Shown one piece after another: positions 30,113 to 32,386 of a stretch of 32,386 nt of DNA. A program made the translations under genes and the position numbers. A model generated the notes under the pieces. The model did not search any database. It worked only from the letters and a program-made list of their open reading frames with translations, and was not told the origin of the DNA. Origin of the DNA: Candidatus Omnitrophota bacterium (GTDB lineage Bacteria; Omnitrophota; Gorgyraeia; Duberdicusellales; Duberdicusellaceae); assembly GCA_021159015.1 (NCBI GenBank), contig JAGGSQ010000054.1, positions 1 through 32,386 of the forward strand, written 5' to 3'. The stretch's first letter is position 1, and every line of letters starts with the position of its first letter.

Positions 30113-32386
30113 ATATTTTATACAAAGGCCGAAACTTAAGCCGAAAATTTATGCTTACGAAATTCCTGATGCTGAAAATAGAAAGGGATTGCTTAAAATA
30201 GGATACACCACAAGAGATGTAAGAGAAAGGATAAAGGAACAATTGGGAACCGCCGGGCTTAATTATAGGCTTCTTTTAGAGGAAGATGCAATCAGAAATG
30301 ACGGGACGACTTTTACCGATAAGGATATACACAATTGGTTAAGAAGAAATGATTTTGCAAATCCCGACGGAGAGTGGTTTGCTTGCCGGGTAAAAGACAT
30401 AAAAGCTGCGATACTGGCAATAAAAAACCGGACGGAAAATATCCAAAAAAGAGTTTACGATTTTAAAATGAGGCCTGAACAAAAAGAGGCGGTTAGAAAA
30501 ACGATGAGTTATTACAAAAGGTTCAAAAAAGAAGCGCTCAGAAAATCGCCGCGCTTTTTGTGGAATGCGAAGATGAGGTTTGGAAAAACCTTTGCCAGCT
30601 ATCAGTTAGCTAAAAAGATGGGTTTTAAAAAAATACTTGTTTTGACATTCAAACCCGCTGTGGAAAATGCTTGGGAGGAAGATTTGCTATTGCATAAAGA
30701 TTTTGAAGGTTGGCAATTCTATTCAAAAAACAACAACTTAGATTTTAAAGATTTAGACCAATCCAAACCTTTTGTTGTTTTTGGTTCTTTTCAGGATTTC
30801 TTAGGTAGAAATCCTGCCGGAGGCATAAAAGAGAAAAATAAGTGGGTACATACTACCAACTGGGATTTGGTGATTTTTGATGAATATCACTACGGGGCTT
30901 GGCGGGAAGGGGCAAAGAACCTTTTTGACAAGGAGGAGGACACGTCTAGAGAAACAGATTCTATTGCCAAATTAGCATTTGAGGAAGGAGTTGAGCAGGC
31001 TGAGAAAATAATTCCTATTAAGACGAGACATTATTTATATCTTTCCGGAACTCCGTTTAGAGCCATAGCTACGGGAGAATTTATAGAAGAGCAAATTTTT
31101 AATTGGACGTATTCAGATGAGCAGAAAGCAAAAGAGGATTGGGATGATTCCAAAGGCCCTAATCCATATTTGGAGATGCCAAAGATGATAATGATGACTT
31201 ATCAGATGCCTGACAGTATCAAACATATTGCAGAGGGAGGCGAGTTTAATGAGTTTGATTTAAATGTGTTTTTCTCGGCTAAGGATAAAGATGAAAGTGG
31301 TAATAAAATACCCCTTAACAAGATAGAGTTTGTTTATAAAGATTATGTGCGGAAATGGTTGGATTTAATTAGAGGAGCTTATTTGGAAACCGCTCTTGAC
31401 GAATTAAAGCTTGGGGCCAAAAAGCCTCCTTTTCCTTTTTCAGACGCAAGATTATTGCAAATATTAACTCATATTTTTTGGTTCTTGCCGTCGGTTGCTT
31501 CTTGTTATGCAATGAGAAATTTAATGATGGAAAGGCAAAATACTTTTTACCATGATTATAAAATAATTGTTGCCGCAGGAGCTCAGGCCGGAATAGGGGT
31601 AAAAGCATTAGAGCCGGTTAAGAAAGCAATGAAAAATCCTTTGGAAACTAAAACTATAACTCTTTCTACGGGAAAGCTTACAACCGGGGTAACTGTGAGG
31701 CCTTGGTCGGCAGTGTTTATGTTAAGAAATTTAAAAAGCCCGGAGACATATTTCCAGACAGCATTTAGAGCTCAATCGCCTTGGGTGGTTGATAATCCCG
31801 ATGGAAAATCGCCTAATAAAAAAGAGATTCTAAAAAGAGAATGTTATATTTTTGATTTTGCACCGAATAGGGCGTTGTCTCAGATTGCAGATTACAGCTC
31901 TAAATTAAACATAAACGAAGATGACCCAGAGAAGAAAGTTGAAGAATTTATTCAATTTCTTCCCGTGCTTGCTTATGACGGAAGCTCAATGAAAGAGATT
32001 GATGCTAAAGGCGTGTTGGATATTGTTATGAGCGGTACAACTGCGACACTTCTTGCCCGCCGGTGGGAAAGCGCTTTATTAGTAAATGTCGATAACGAAA
32101 CTTTGCGGAGATTGATGGCGAATGAAAAAGCTATGAAAGTTTTAATGAACATCGAAGGGTTTAGGTCGTTAAATAAAGACATTGAAACAATTATCAATAA
32201 GTCAGAATCTGTTACAGAGCTGAAAAATAAAGCAAACGAGAAAAATTTAACAAAAAAGGAGAAAAAACAATTAACTGAAGAAGAAAAAGAATATAAAAGC
32301 AAAAGAAAGCAGATACAACAAAAATTAATAAAATTTGCGACAAGAATTCCTATTTTTATGTATTTAACAGATTATAGGGAAAGGAC
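30102..32386 (+). CDS. GIY-YIG/T5orf172 nuclease-helicase fusion (partial)
   Basis: At least 761 codons from ATG 30102; the frame is open to the window end. The N-terminus holds a GIY-YIG-related T5orf172 domain (about 12-105): KIYAYEIP, then LLKIGYTTRDVRERIKEQ. It is followed by MRPEQKEAV and an SF2 helicase core with Walker A AKMRFGKTF (K162), DEYH (260-263) and LSGTPFRA. Later come STGKLTTGVTV and the motif VI-like QTAFRAQSPW. A charged Lys/Glu-rich helix lies near residues 700-735. It pairs nuclease and DNA translocase in one chain, as restriction subunits do, and is coupled to the DUF1016 gene by an 11-nt overlap. Confidence 0.88.
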   Translation, partial: MGGKYFIQRPKLKPKIYAYEIPDAENRKGLLKIGYTTRDVRERIKEQLGTAGLNYRLLLEEDAIRNDGTTFTDKDIHNWLRRNDFANPDGEWFACRVKDIKAAILAIKNRTENIQKRVYDFKMRPEQKEAVRKTMSYYKRFKKEALRKSPRFLWNAKMRFGKTFASYQLAKKMGFKKILVLTFKPAVENAWEEDLLLHKDFEGWQFYSKNNNLDFKDLDQSKPFVVFGSFQDFLGRNPAGGIKEKNKWVHTTNWDLVIFDEYHYGAWREGAKNLFDKEEDTSRETDSIAKLAFEEGVEQAEKIIPIKTRHYLYLSGTPFRAIATGEFIEEQIFNWTYSDEQKAKEDWDDSKGPNPYLEMPKMIMMTYQMPDSIKHIAEGGEFNEFDLNVFFSAKDKDESGNKIPLNKIEFVYKDYVRKWLDLIRGAYLETALDELKLGAKKPPFPFSDARLLQILTHIFWFLPSVASCYAMRNLMMERQNTFYHDYKIIVAAGAQAGIGVKALEPVKKAMKNPLETKTITLSTGKLTTGVTVRPWSAVFMLRNLKSPETYFQTAFRAQSPWVVDNPDGKSPNKKEILKRECYIFDFAPNRALSQIADYSSKLNINEDDPEKKVEEFIQFLPVLAYDGSSMKEIDAKGVLDIVMSGTTATLLARRWESALLVNVDNETLRRLMANEKAMKVLMNIEGFRSLNKDIETIINKSESVTELKNKANEKNLTKKEKKQLTEEEKEYKSKRKQIQQKLIKFATRIPIFMYLTDYRER

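Noticed and set aside
31973-32302. Minus-strand 109-codon frame rich in Phe and Ser
   Set aside because: Antisense shadow of the Lys/Glu-rich helicase coding sequence.

Overview
The window looks like a chromosomal segment of an uncultured, probably anaerobic bacterium. The gene set (GTP-type PEP carboxykinase, DhnA/FbaB-type class I aldolase, a homocitrate/Re-citrate-synthase-like enzyme, AsmA-like protein, MCP) would suit a PVC-type candidate lineage such as Omnitrophota, but that placement is an inference from gene content, not from a marker gene. All supported genes lie on the + strand, TGA is used as a normal stop, and bacterial -35/-10 promoters and AGGAGG-type ribosome binding sites are easy to find.

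Region 1 (1-20009) is ordinary chromosome. After a repeat- and hairpin-rich stretch (1-331) come an AsmA-like protein, tRNA-His, a methyl-accepting chemotaxis protein, then a metabolic and housekeeping block: pckG, purC, an aspartate-type aminotransferase, a homocitrate/Re-citrate-synthase-like enzyme, an RluA pseudouridine synthase, a small DUF3096-like membrane protein, type-4 uracil-DNA glycosylase, fbaB, exonuclease III, a YccA/Bax-inhibitor-like protein, a signal-peptide protein, a BASS transporter and a cupin. A DEAD-box helicase follows, preceded by a leader with an intrinsic terminator and a mutually exclusive hairpin. Then come FetA/FetB-like transporter genes, a sirtuin and a secreted TPR protein. 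PEPCK, aldolase, aminotransferase and the citrate/homocitrate synthase would connect the TCA branch, amino-acid synthesis and gluconeogenesis.

Region 2 (20010-26782) is an accessory island that opens with a 290-nt hairpin-rich non-coding stretch. It holds a NYN nuclease, two small HTH proteins with repeat-containing promoters, a HEPN protein joined by an ATGA overlap to a truncated serine-recombinase gene, and a DUF3800 protein followed at once by a well-foldable candidate structured RNA. After these come a decayed methylthiotransferase-like fragment, a HEPN-like gene broken by an in-frame TGA beside a nucleotidyltransferase behind twin palindromic operators, two hypotheticals, and an HTH / ART-or-Abi-like / DUF6941 cassette. 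It reads as a defence and toxin-antitoxin island with decaying mobile DNA.

Region 3 (26873-32386) is a compact restriction-modification-like operon: a SAM-binding methyltransferase-like protein without a catalytic NPPY, an Eco57I-type methylase with NPPY, a DUF1016/YhcG PD-(D/E)xK nuclease, and a GIY-YIG/T5orf172-helicase fusion that runs off the window. The strongest candidates for something new are the DUF3800-RNA pair, the helicase leader switch and this four-gene nuclease/helicase/methylase operon.
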